Shown here in pieces: positions 1-11,641 of a stretch of 64,000 nucleotides of DNA. Origin of the DNA: Beaufortia kweichowensis (taxonomy: Eukaryota; Chordata; Actinopteri; Cypriniformes; Gastromyzontidae). Location of the stretch: the NCBI GenBank assembly GCA_019155185.1, contig CM032797.1:1887110-1951109 (forward strand). The letters run 5' to 3'. The notes under the pieces were generated by a model, which saw nothing but the letters and a program-made list of their open reading frames with translations, had not been told where the DNA came from and did no database searches. A program made the translations under genes and the position numbers. Numbering within the stretch: position 1 is the stretch's first letter; the number at the start of each line of letters is the position of its first letter.

Positions 1-2402
1 TGTTATTTCAATTTCTAAGTTGATCAAAATAGCTGTTAAATGCTAAAAAATAGATTAAAAAATTGCAAAAAATGACCTAATAAATGTTATGTGTAAAAGC
101 CTGACAGTTTAACCTTTTCTGCACACCATGAAAATCTAAAACAAATTTGTTATTAGATGTTTGAAATGAGAAGAGTGCAGAATATCCTTCCCTCAGGCTG
201 CCAGGGGCCATGCAGGTGTCAAATGTGGGCCAAGTAATATTTTCTCATCCTCTTTGTCAGCACTCTGAGTTCATCAGTTGCCCCGAGCTTGCAACAGCTC
301 AAGCCCATCACCTTTCACCTGAACACCAGTGATAAAAACTAAACATTAAGCTAATACCATGTCAGATGCCCCTGAGGCTGAACAACGAAACCCCCTGATA
401 ATGTCATGTAGTGCAATGCTGTAAAATGTTAGAATGACCCCAAAAACCTGTGAGCTGAAAGTCAATACTGGATCAAAATTGACCAAGTTTATAAGTGAAT
501 ACAAGTATTTTGTTGCTTTATTTCTGTGAACATCTCTCTAAAAAATGTCTCTGTAATATTGAATCAAATAACTTGCTAAAAAGAATAATAACTTTCTAGT
601 CAGATATCCTGTTTTCACTTTCAAATATCTGGGATTATGATAATAAATTATGATAATAAAATGTCACATCACGGACTGACACGAAAACAACCAATGACCA
701 GTGACGAATCTAAAACCGATGATTCAACAGCAACAATAGTCACTAAAAAAATGGCACAATAGTCTTGCTTAAACTGAAGAAATTAGAAGAAAATATTTGT
801 AGACATAATGGTCAGAATTGTCTTCAGAGCTAAAATATGCTCTGATTGAAACTCAAACTATCCTGAAGTTACAGTTTTACTAAAAATACAGCTTTTTACT
901 AACTACTTTAGGAGTGCTTGTTGTTATGGTTGCATACAAAAATACTTCGTAACAAGACTGGAAAAATCCTGGAAAAAGTTCAGAGAATAAGCAGACAGTC
1001 TAAACTACAGTACCACTTTTTGCCAGCTCTTGCCAGTATGCGCATCAGACATTCAGTGTATGGTTTATAAGCATGCTGTCTGAGGATAAGATTATTCGTC
1101 GCCAAGTTTTGCTGATTTTCTGTCAGGAGATCTATTTAAACTGTGTGATTTAGTGAACTGTGTCATCTACATTCAAATCCAAATTCAAATCTAATTTAAG
1201 TGACCAGACAGTTTAGCTAAAATGTTTATAGGGTGCAACCCGATCATTGTGCCTTTCAGAAAAACAAAAGTATGAATGTGCATAGTCACACACACTGAGA
1301 TGCAGGCTCTACAGTAAAATAATATTTAGCTTTTGTGGATGAAGTGCTTTATGCCTCTTCTTCGAGTCATCAACCTTTGCTCAACCTAGGCAGAGTTTAT
1401 TTGTTTGACTGAACCTTTATTTAACCAGTGTCAGAGAGGAAGCGGTGCCTGCTTCACTGAAATGATTAAATGGCAAGCATATTTGGACAAGACAATCCTT
1501 GGAGCATAGTCAAGACACCTGGCCAAAAGTGCTGGAGGATATTTAGTTCTCTCCAGTGCTTTGAAGCTTTAATCTACAGGAGAGATTGACAACCATGCAT
1601 TCTCTGCCTCATAATATTAAACTCCATTTACCACCCTTGAGGCTCCTTCCCGTCGAGACCAGACGAGAATACTGCAGACTATCCAAATCCACAGGAGGGA
1701 GTTTTTGTGACTTTGATTTGATAATTAAGTCCTTGACTAAACTGCTTTTCAGCAATCAGGCAAACATACTTTGAAGAAAGGGTAAATTATGAATGTGGTT
1801 TTATATGGTATACATGCTTGAAAAAATTTTATTAGCTTACATTGATGCATCATGATATAATCCTAAACAAGTAAAGGCTTTCTAAAATGATATGCTTTGT
1901 TTCTTCCCAGGAAGAAGGACACCTTGACATGGTCCTTTAAAGAGGAACTACACACTTGAAGAGACTTTTCCTTTTGCAATTAACATCCATTATGGGAATC
2001 TTATGCTTGATGTAATCTAACACCAAAACATTTTCTTCTGACATTTCTTCTGCTCACAATATGCACAGGAGATACAATACTGCCAGTCCTTATGCTCAAA
2101 AACTAAGAAAACTATTGGTCCAAATATCACTGGTCCACTAAATTGTTGTAATCGATGGATGTGACCTGATAATCCAGGTAATGCTTTAACACCTTTCCAC
2201 TATTTTTTCCTCAGACCATCACTACTCTCACATGCTACTCGAAACAGAGCTGATACATCTAAAAGTTCTCAGCTGTTTTGAACTTCTGAGAGAACAATTA
2301 AAAAGGGCTTTCCCATTCATTAAAGGTGGCTTCAATGTAGCATGTTATACAACAGTTTCTCACAAAGGATTTCATGGACATTAACAAAGGCATTAATGTA
2401 AA

Positions 2403-2446
2403 CTTCTTCTATAGTCAGTTTGCTCTCTTCTTCTATAGTCAGTTTG
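2403..2446. repeat. Two-copy 24-bp tandem duplication
   Basis: The 20-base string cttcttctatagtcagtttg occurs at 2403-2422 and again at 2427-2446, separated by ctct. It has no coding context. Confidence 0.9.
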
Positions 2447-4539
2447 AGATTTGTTAATCTGTTGACATCTGTTGAAATAGCTAGGTTACTTGAAAAACAC
2501 TTCCCGTTTAACACGACAGATATCAGAAGGAAACCCTCCATTAGGTTTGCTATTCTGAGGTTTGCAACAGTAATGCAAAAATACATGATATAAGGGACAT
2601 ATTATGCCCTTCTACAAAGTCTTGATATTGTTTTGGGAGTGTACTACAATAGAGTTGTTCAAAAATTTTTTTTTTTCACATATTGTTGATTATTGCAGCT
2701 GCCCAGCTCTCTCAAACGCTCAGATTCTTACAGCCTTTATAAAGCCTTCTGAAATGCTTTGATTGGTCAAACTGGTCCAGATTGTTGTGAAATGTCCCGC
2801 CCTTTACCATAACTGCAAGCTTTAACTCTCAGGCATGAAATGTAAACATGGTGTCAATTTTGTCTTATCAGTTCAACAAGTTGATTGACCAGAATCATTT
2901 TCGTCGGCATGGCGACAACACACATCACCACAACGCTTATAATTTCACTGATATGTTCAAATAGCAACATTACACAATAACTAAATTGAAAATAAGTGAA
3001 TTGAATAAGTGAAAATGCATAATAGGAAGTGTGTGCAAAAGGCTGCTTACTTGCAATGTCTCGGCCAAGTATTCGCATCTGAATTTGTATACTCCATTTG
3101 TGTACTTGTAAGTGTTTCTGGTCTAAATTACATATCCCATACTGACAGATGGATGGCTGACTCCCACTCAAACACATGTACACTCACACTTTATGAGCTC
3201 TGGAATTTGTGGTATTTTTATACATATCTCTATAATCTCCATAGCATGCTCCCTCTTTTAATACCTTCAAAGGAAATCTTTGTTTTTTTCTTTGTGTTCT
3301 CCCACATACTTTTCTACACATTCTCCCACACACAGATTATAATGGGAAAGTGGTTTTGCTGTACGCAGGGGCCCTGAGACAGTATAGGACCCCTTCTGTG
3401 CGCCATCTCTCATAATGCAATTATGTGCATTTCTGCTCTTTCCCAAGACTGCTATCCTATAACATAACAACTTTTCCACCAAAACATCTGCTCCACAGGA
3501 ATTTACACAATAAACCAGATGAAAAAAGCTTAACTGAACAAACTGTTGCGTAAATTGCAGCTAGCAAAAAAAAGCGATTAACATGCACCATTAAAGGTTA
3601 ACTGTCCAACATTAGCACAATTAATTTGACTACAAAAATACTGTTTTTAAAAGGTTTCCCAAACACTCTGTACTCCTGCTATTAGTTGGCTAAACAGATA
3701 ACCTTGCCTGAAACTCATGCCATTGGATGAGGAAATGTTGCTATGCGGAGCTGCCTAAACAAACATATCGCAATTGTGTACGGTGCCATTAGTGTTGCAC
3801 AAATGACACGCTGAACCTTTAAACATGTATAATAAAACGAAGAGCTAAGACTCTTAAGCTAGATTCAGCCGGTGTAAAGGTTTAACTAAATTCATGTAGT
3901 TATAGGCAATTCCAGTGTTATAGACATGACATTTTCAGTCAAAATTTAAAATATAAATTCCCACCGAATGTATTCATGGTAACGCTTTAGAATAATGTTT
4001 CGTCAACAATTAATAACTACACAGGAACAAACGAGTACCACAATTTTAACAATCTAGTAACTACTGTTAACTAACAGGAAACTCTAACATTTTAACTGGT
4101 ACTGTAAACAAATACGCAAGACTGTTTACATTATCAATAGGTAATAACAGACTTATACCTGATCTCCTACTACTGCATATCTATACAAGTTTATGTTTTA
4201 ATTTGATGTGCTATATATACCCAGAAATTTTTTTGCATGCATATGACAAGCAATGTTACTAATGCCCTGTTAGTTGAATCCACACATCAAAAAAATATCA
4301 GTTTTTCAGTAGTATCAGTTTCAGTATTTTATAAAATGGAAATTCACATGCCTTATGAATGTGACAAAAAATAACATGTTTTTGAGAGGCAACATAGTTT
4401 GTAGGATTTCTGTTAATTAAAATGCCAGAAGCAATAATATCAAACAAATGGAAAAGTGATGACTTTAATAAAATAGTTATTTTAATTTTCATGTGCTAAT
4501 TTATGATGAATATGGACTGTTCAATTCTTAAAACAGCAC

Positions 4540-4640
4540 TTTACCACTTTACCTACTATGAAAATCCTCACAACCTTTAAGAAACAACTGAAAACACACT
4601 TTTTCCATATTTACATGATTAATCTCTAACTGCTTCTTTT
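4540..4640 (+). mobile_element. Possible non-LTR retrotransposon ORF2 remnant
   Basis: The frame starting at 4576 reads TFKKQLKTHFFHIYMINL and then a stop. This resembles the C-terminal end of reverse-transcriptase polyproteins of fish LINEs. The match is short and from recognition only. Confidence 0.3.
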
Positions 4641-6137
4641 TATCCAAGCTGTTTTTTTTATTGAGTGATTTATATCAATAAACTACTATTCCAACAAGTA
4701 TCAATGGAGTAGCCTATGACACAACACCACATTACATTTTCTGTCACATTGCATTGAATATGCATCTGTTTATAGTCAGGTCTCTTCCTTTTCTCTTGTA
4801 AGTTAATTACTCTTGTAGATTAATGAATTGTGATCATGCTGCTCAAAGAAAGATTCAATGATTTGAATCCTGCAAAAGCTTCCTGCAGAAAAATCCCTGT
4901 CTGGGATTGTCTTTTTAAAAGCTGAATATTTCATTAAATTCTGGTTTACTTGTGCACATTAATATTTTTGTGACTCAGCTATGGGTTGAAAATAACCCAG
5001 CATTGTGAATGATTAGTTTTATGTTGGAAGATGGACATGAATTAATGAGAAGAAAAAGCTTTGAGCATACAAGAAACATCAAAGGAATGTTGACATCGTC
5101 ACCTGAAACACAGTCATGAGGGTTCATTTGAGTTCAATTATTTAGTTTTTCAGTGAGATAAAGGTCAGTTTACTCCGACTTAACCTTCTGTTTGATTTGT
5201 GATGTTTCTTAATGAATGTCCTAGTGTAACTCCTTTAAAAGATGTAAACAATGTACTAACAAAAAAAGATAAATAATAAAAAGACATGCTATACCATTCA
5301 AATGATGATTGAACATATTTGGCCATTTGCCTTCTTTCAGCGTATTATACAAATTTCAGCTACTGTGTGAATTTAACATAATTGGACAAGCTGACTGAAG
5401 ACTATAATATCTGGCAAATCACTGCCATTAGTCTTGTTTTTTTTCTGCTTGCTTCTTCTTACTTCTTCTTTTTCTGAAACAGTCTGAACTATCACATTTT
5501 GTTTGCTTTAATGTAATATTTGAGGGCTACAGAATTTGAAATCAGTTACTCCAGAACCTTGCAAAAACAACTTACATTTCTGGTAAACTAGAAAAAAATC
5601 TGTGAATCCTGACTCTTAAAATTTAGCTTTTGCTCTTTATATGTGCTGTATGCATCAGACGGTCAACAAACAGACTGTTGGTGGTGCGTTGGCTTTCACT
5701 TACATGTCTTCCACTGAGACTAATTGAACTCTGACTGTTGCAAAGTTCAAAGTGAACGTCATATTCTTGCCCTGTTAGAAGTGCTGTGATTAGAGGCACA
5801 ATATGAAACAAAGGTCTAAAGAAGGCAGAGGTTAACGTAGACCGCTAATTTACAAAGCTTTGCCTAAGTATTGAGACCTTTAACAAATTCTGTATCAGCT
5901 TGCACTAATATGTATGAGCTTTGCACATAGTTTAGGTTGGATTTTGGCTCATTCCACCAAAAAGATTAGCTCCATGGTCATGCCACTGCACAATGGGATT
6001 TAAATCTGTTGCTTTGACTGTTGAATACAAGGCTGTTGAGCCACTCTGTGATAATTTGGCCATGTGCTTGGGATCACGTCAAAAATTTCCTTAAAGCTTT
6101 AGTTTTTTTGAGATTCAAACTTTTGTGTGTCATTTAT

Positions 6138-6185
6138 ATTAGCCAAATGCTTTTGTCCCAAGTCACTTACAGTACACACAAGATA
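6138..6185 (-). mobile_element. SINE/LINE tail fragment (minus orientation)
   Basis: The reverse complement reads TGTAAGTGACTTGGGACAAA followed by AGCATTTGGCT. This is a diverged copy of the teleost tail TGTAAGTCxCTTTGGATAAA..GCxTCTGCT also seen near 26410, 36830 and 50075. Confidence 0.5.
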
Positions 6186-6992
6186 AATGTGACCTTGAAA
6201 AATGAACCTGTGACATTTACACATTCTAGTTGTGGTAAATGAGCGTAAAAGAGTTTCAGCAAACTATTTAAACTTCAGTCTTAATTAAACTTAATAATAC
6301 TGAAATGTCCAGTAGTATGATGACGAAGAGCAGAGCCATGGCATGATGCCACAGTGACTTAAGTTTGCTGTTGATTCTTTGAATTCTAGCACAAAAAATT
6401 TCTCCTTTGGTCCATAAAATCATTTCAACAACCCGGTTGTTACTGTGCTTCTTGGCAAACTATAGACGCTTTTAGCTGGTTCTTTTCAAACAGTGGCTTT
6501 TTATGCTACACACTTACAGTATTTGGTTGAATAAGGAAACTTTACTTCATTTTCATGAACTCTGTAGCTCCTGCAGTTACTTCTTGCATCGATGTGGTTT
6601 CTTTAAAAAGTCTCTTTGTTGAACACACAGAGAAGTTTAAGCGATTACTATCTCTAGATATTGTCTGGGTGGTTTGACGCATCTTCCATTTCCTGCTCTC
6701 AATCGGTTGGGGCATCTGAACAGCTGGATATTGTTTTCCACACTTTTTCTAATGGGCGCATTTTTTCCTTGTATCTGTAACCTCTGTGAATGATCTTTTG
6801 TCTTCATGCTCACAGCTGCCCTTTAGATTCACAGCTTGACTAATAAACCATGTGTGGTCTGTATCCAGACAGACTGGTTACTGTTGTTGTTGTTAAACGT
6901 GTTCAATTTCCATTGTGCTAGGTATTATTGTCCCAAAACTGTGCTTATGAGTTATGCTTGTAAGTTTTATCTTTAGATTAGGGTTACATGCA

Positions 6993-7075
6993 TAGTCTAG
7001 ATCTATCTATATATCTGTCTATCTATATATCTCTCTGTCTGTCCTTCCATCCGTCCATTGGTCTGTCTATCATTG
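6993..7075. repeat. Imperfect TCTA/TCTG microsatellite
   Basis: Degenerate tetranucleotide runs (tctatctatatatctgtcta, then ctgtctgtcc and ccatccgtcc) occur over about 80 bases. Confidence 0.8.
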
Positions 7076-8586
7076 ACTTATTTCTTATGTCTAAATTTTA
7101 TGTGCATCTAAATTTGTTCCCTTTCAGTAAGTTAACAATGGGAAAATAACAGTATCTTTATACATTGCCACATTTCTTTTCATTGCACATTATAGTTTGA
7201 TATCTATAAAATAGATTGGAATGGATCATGCACAGTTAGTTAAATTTACCTAATTGCTCATTTGACTGGATCAGTCTACCAACTACAATGGTCAGTATTC
7301 CAAACCACACCATTCTTTGCACTAAGTTAAACCCTTATTACCTTTTAATATTTTATAAAATATAAATAAACAAACATGTTATTTCTGTTTGCAGTGTTAT
7401 ATTTTTATAAAAAAAATAATGTTGGGGCTATTATCAATAATAAAATTTAAATGTAAATAAACATTTCAATGTATTTTCCATATCATGTGCAGTATATGCC
7501 TCTTGGGTCTAATACTCTATACTAGCTATATATATATTTCTACCAACAAGAAAAAGACCGTCTGGGCAAAACTGTCTGAGAGGTGACCTGTCCCCAATTT
7601 GTGATGATTTGTGCCGCATCAAAACAAATGATACTAATGAACTCTTTCTATGCAAACAACGAATTTCAAGATGCCACATGATCATATCATGCAAAAAACA
7701 GCAACCTCAGAGTTTCTCAAGAAATCATGCCCTACTTAACAATCTCTAACAGCAACCACCCACTGTCAAAATTGTTGTAATCAGGATGTGCATTAAAACA
7801 CTAACACTGTCATCATGCAAAATGGATCAGACTACAACATTGTCAGCAGTTTGCATCCAGTGCTTAATTTGCCCTGTGCTCCACCTGAAGGGTGATAATT
7901 ACATGGGAATGGAACGGGACGGCTGTTTTCTGAACAACAATGAGCCAATATATATGCATAAAACCCTGCAAAGCTTTTTGAAGGTGTTTAAGGGTTTCAT
8001 TAAACCTGACGGTGTCTGGAAAACTCGGTGATGACTGAACGCCATATGCTTGCTTATAAGTCTTTTTAACATATCCAGTTAGTGCATGAGATTGCTTGCT
8101 GTGGTCACTGGACTTCCCAGGGCCTGGGACAAAAAGTTGAGTTTGCTCAGAAGAGACGAACTCTCTATAGTGTTGAGTTGACATATGACAAAATTACTAT
8201 ATGTTTTTTCCTGTCTTGTTATTGTGTTGTTGGCAAAGGATTCAAAGTCTGGAAAGAAATGAATGATATGCTGTTTCTTAACCACATAACATTTGCTTTC
8301 TCCTCCTTGCTCCAGGAGACAAGACACATTCTGAGACCCAGGAGATCCTCAGATTGTACTGTTAAACATTTCTGATGTACATCTGGATTTTTACTGCATC
8401 TTTGATAAGTAAATCAGATGTTTATATTAAACACAGTTTGACAATAAATAGGGATATATGAATCTTGTCATATGGTATAGTAACTGTACTACACTGGAAA
8501 TGAAATTGAAAAATGAATTCGCATTAATGTGTTTCCATTGGGAAGTTTCATTGTGGATTGTAGTATGAATTATACCATGTCAGTTA

Positions 8587-8631
8587 TTTTAATAACTTGT
8601 AAGCAATTTTAATAACTTGTAAGCAATTTTA
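8587..8631. repeat. 20-bp tandem duplication
   Basis: ttttaataacttgtaagcaa occurs twice head to tail at 8587-8606 and 8607-8626, followed by tttta from a third start. Confidence 0.95.
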
Positions 8632-8954
8632 CAGAAACAATGACATTGTTACAATTATATTTCGTCTATATTTTATCTATATTTAGAAATACCTTTATTA
8701 AAAGACAAAAGATTTATTCCGTTTTGTCGTTTGTTTTAAGGGGTTCATTATGGTGGTCCCTAATGTGCAAATGAAACTCCAAAATCATCAAACTAGACAA
8801 TTATGATGTATGTATGTCCTGCATAGATGTAGGTTATAACAATGTCACATGTGATTTTAGCCTGAAAAAGCACTAATTATTAAACAGAGATGTTTAATGC
8901 ATCCACAAGAAACTGCACTGTATCTGTCCGAACAACATTTAGCTTGCTTTAATA

Positions 8955-9016
8955 AGAAGTTCAATTGGTAGAACATTGTGTTCGCAATGCAAGGTCATGG
9001 GTTCAATACCAAGCCA
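8955..9016 (+). mobile_element. tRNA-derived SINE head fragment
   Basis: The stretch TTCAATTGGTAGAACATTGT..GCAATGCAAGG..GGTTCAATACC resembles a tRNA with an A-box-like and a B-box-like element (B box at 9000-9010). It cannot be a working tRNA gene because the acceptor stem is not recognisable and the B box is degenerate. Fish tRNA-derived SINEs begin this way. Confidence 0.55.
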
Positions 9017-9045
9017 CACAACACTGTAAAAACTAAAGGATCCTC

Positions 9046-9233
9046 GAGGAACCATTTGGGGTCCCTCTCACTGCCACACCGGCGGAACCGTCAGGAGGAC
9101 CTCGAGACCCTTTTTTTACCAGTTGTTGCCAATGGGATCCTTTAGGCACTTTAAATTCAGTTCTGAAGTTCCTCAGAGGTTCTCCTGACGGTTCCGCCGG
9201 TGTGGCAGTGTGAGAAACCCCAAATGGTTCCTC
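9046..9233. repeat. Foldback element with 52-bp inverted arms
   Basis: The arms at 9046-9097 and 9182-9233 are reverse complements with about 3 mismatches, separated by 84 bases. The arms are G+C-rich (cactgccacaccggcggaac) in an A+T-rich setting. An open frame of 75 codons on the minus strand is a by-product of the palindrome. It is probably a MITE or foldback element. Confidence 0.85.
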
Positions 9234-9738
9234 ACATAACCTAACATAGTAACGTAGCATTGTTTGGTTTTTTTAAGTATGGAAAAATAGAAAAAGAGAC
9301 GGGGTTAAAGTTAGTATAATTGGGTCAGGTGTTGATGAAAATGATACGTCTTCACCATATTCTTAAAAATGGCTAGATATTCAGCTGCTCTGGTAGATAT
9401 AGGCAAAGCATCCGGACGGCACATAACTATTTGGAAAATTATGAATTAGTTAATGTAGAAAGCTTAAAGTATACTGTAGTAGTAAACAGTGACACATTTG
9501 ATATATTTTGATATGTTGACATGTGCCTGGCCAAAAGCCTCCGTAACATTGATTATTTATGTTTATTGATGTGCCTTATGGTGACTTTTTAAAACTTAGT
9601 AACATATAAAAATGTTTTTTGTATATAATAAAGAATTCATAAGGCAAAATATTCTAAAAGCTTCAAAGTTTATACTTCCATGAGAACAATTTTGTTCAAC
9701 ATTGCAGTAGATGAGACATTTGCAAACAAATTGTCACA

Positions 9739-9744
9739 TTTATT
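9739..9744 (-). terminator. Candidate poly(A) signal for adgrl2
   Basis: AATAAA occurs on the minus strand (TTTATT on plus) about 1.0 kb past the stop codon. Other copies exist nearby and latrophilin 3' UTRs can be several kb, so this is only one possible end. Confidence 0.25.
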
Positions 9745-10760
9745 TGATATCAAACAAGAGTTGAATTTACATCGGAGTATGACAATGGGCTTTTAGAAAA
9801 GATTGAAATTAATACCAACAGGGTTACACACACATCTGTTTAAACCCTTTTTACTTCATAGTTCATACTTTATCTAATAAATTATTTCTGTGTCAAATAC
9901 TGAGATATGTCCATAAGGTATCGTTTTGACACACATGAATATTCCTGATCCCTGACAAATAGTGTCAAGCAATTCTTTTTAAAAGTAAAATAAATTACAT
10001 ATTAGTCCAATTCATTTCAAATTTGTGCAAGACACAGCTTTTGTTCAGCTGAACAAAAAACAAAGAAGCTTCTTTTTGAACATATACATTGGCAAAACAC
10101 ATTTAAATGGTAAAATCCCTAACAGATTGAAGATGTGATTATGGGTTCAGCTGGCTCCCTTTCTGTTTTCAATGCTTCTGCAATACATAAAAAACCTCAC
10201 ACATTTCAAGAAAATGTGCAACAGCTTCCTTATAATTTCTCTGAAATGTTTCTAATATGGTAATTATTCCTTTTGCTTGACTTTTTTTTTCTTTACACTT
10301 GTGGTTCTGCAAAATATATTTTTTCAGCTGTCATTCGTACAACAGTTATATGTGCAATAGAGAAAATATAAGGCCTGAGTCTGGAATAGTGGTTCTTATT
10401 ATTTTTTTTCAGTCTTTAACCCTTCGTTCTATATTAGAGAACCTCTGTGTTTCCAAGACGGGAAGATTAACCTGCAAACTGGCCGGGAGAGTTTTCAAAG
10501 TTCTATTAAAACAACTGACATTGGCAGTTTTGTTTTGTTTTGTTTGTTTTTACAGTATATTGTACAAAGCTTTTGGCAGATGTGTATGATGCCAGTCTCA
10601 GGGAACAGCCTCCACAACAGCACTCGCACAAGAGTTCGAACAGACCGGCAGATCGTCGCAAAAAAGACATTGTGCCGTCGTTGAGTATCTCTTTTTGCAG
10701 TTTGCGGTTACGCGGTCAGAAAACAAAGAGAATAAACGAATGAAAGGTAAAATTCTTGGC

Positions 10761-11641
10761 TCAGAGGCTGGTGATTAGCTGCATCTGTCCATCTGTATCG
10801 GCTTCACCCTCCTGTGGGAGGCAGCCGTCAGGAAGCCCAGGGCTAATACAGCCCCTGCTGGTCCCCCGCTGGCTAATCTGATAGTAGGGTTGAGTCCCGT
10901 CACCCAAGTCGGGCAAGCTCTTGTGGCAAAGTTCCTCCGGTTCACTTTGGGCAGATGAGCAAGGGGAACCATCGTCCTCTCCACTGGCAGGGTCTACCGA
11001 TTCTGAGGGCGAGGGAGATGAGTCTCTGAGATTAGGCATGCTCGTGTACAATGAGTCCCTGTTATTTGGTGAGGGCGTGTTCTCTTCTGCCGTCGGCCTT
11101 TCTTCTTCGGCCTCTCTGCTGTCCTCCTGTGGCCTGGCGGCCCGTCGAGAAGCCCTTTGAGCACAGTAAAGGAGGGAATGAGTTCGCTGGGGCAAAAGCG
11201 GGGCCTCAAGGGCCTCCCGGTGGTTGGGGTTAAGAAGAAGAAGCTCCAGTGCCGGGTGGTTTGTGGACGGTGGCAAAGCGGAGGTGTCGGCATCAGCAAC
11301 TATGGCATCGTCTTCACTCCCACTGCTGTTACCAACACCCCCGTCGATGCTAACGCGTGTCTGCTGCGCCGCCGGATCTCTGCGATTGAAGCCCTGTTCG
11401 CATTTTGTGCCGCTTTGGTTCCGTGGCAGTCCGCGAGGCTTCAAATTGTTGTGAACCAGCTCGGAGATGATCATCTTTTCGAAGGCAGCATCATCTAGGC
11501 CTAAAGCGCATTCGGCCGGGCAGCGCAACGCTGGATCTTCGTAGTCGTCCTCTCTCAGTGAGTAACTGTTGTTGAAGTTGCCATTGAGAGGGAGCGTGTC
11601 CATGGTGCTGACATCACGGCTGTTCGTAAGCGAGTGCTGAC
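10761..11641 (-). CDS. adgrl2: adgrl2 last coding exon: distal cytoplasmic tail with PDZ-binding C-terminus
   Basis: This 881-nt exon encodes residues 1185-1477 and the TGA stop at 10761-10763. Conserved islands are STMDTLPLNGNFNNSYSLRE, DDAAFEKMIISELVHNN, SEDDAIVADA, EALEAPLLPQRTHSLLY, NRDSLYTSMPNLRDSSPSPS and the C-terminal GQMQLITSL. In the family the final TSL binds Shank-type PDZ domains. Between the islands the sequence is G+C-rich, rich in Glu, Arg and Ser, and diverged from mammals. The acceptor is gttatttcag, phase 1. Open frames on the opposite strand here are shadows of this exon. Confidence 0.95.

Larger units (their letters stand above)
1..9738. other. Intergenic or distal 3' flank, no gene seen
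   Basis: This is A+T-rich sequence downstream of adgrl2. Short open frames here have no recognisable protein features. It holds only repeats, listed separately: short tandem duplications near 2403 and 8587, a SINE tail near 6140, a TCTA-type microsatellite near 7000, a tRNA-like SINE head at 8955 and a foldback at 9046. Some of it could be a long 3' UTR. Confidence 0.6.

Noticed and set aside
8955..9016. tRNA gene
   Set aside because: The A and B boxes are degenerate and no acceptor stem is recognisable. It fits a SINE head better.
9033..9260. 75-codon frame with a self-mirrored peptide
   Set aside because: It is the translation of the foldback palindrome, not a gene.
10921..11498. Several plus-strand open frames of 60-113 codons
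   Set aside because: They lie opposite the G+C-rich last coding exon of adgrl2 and are its shadows.
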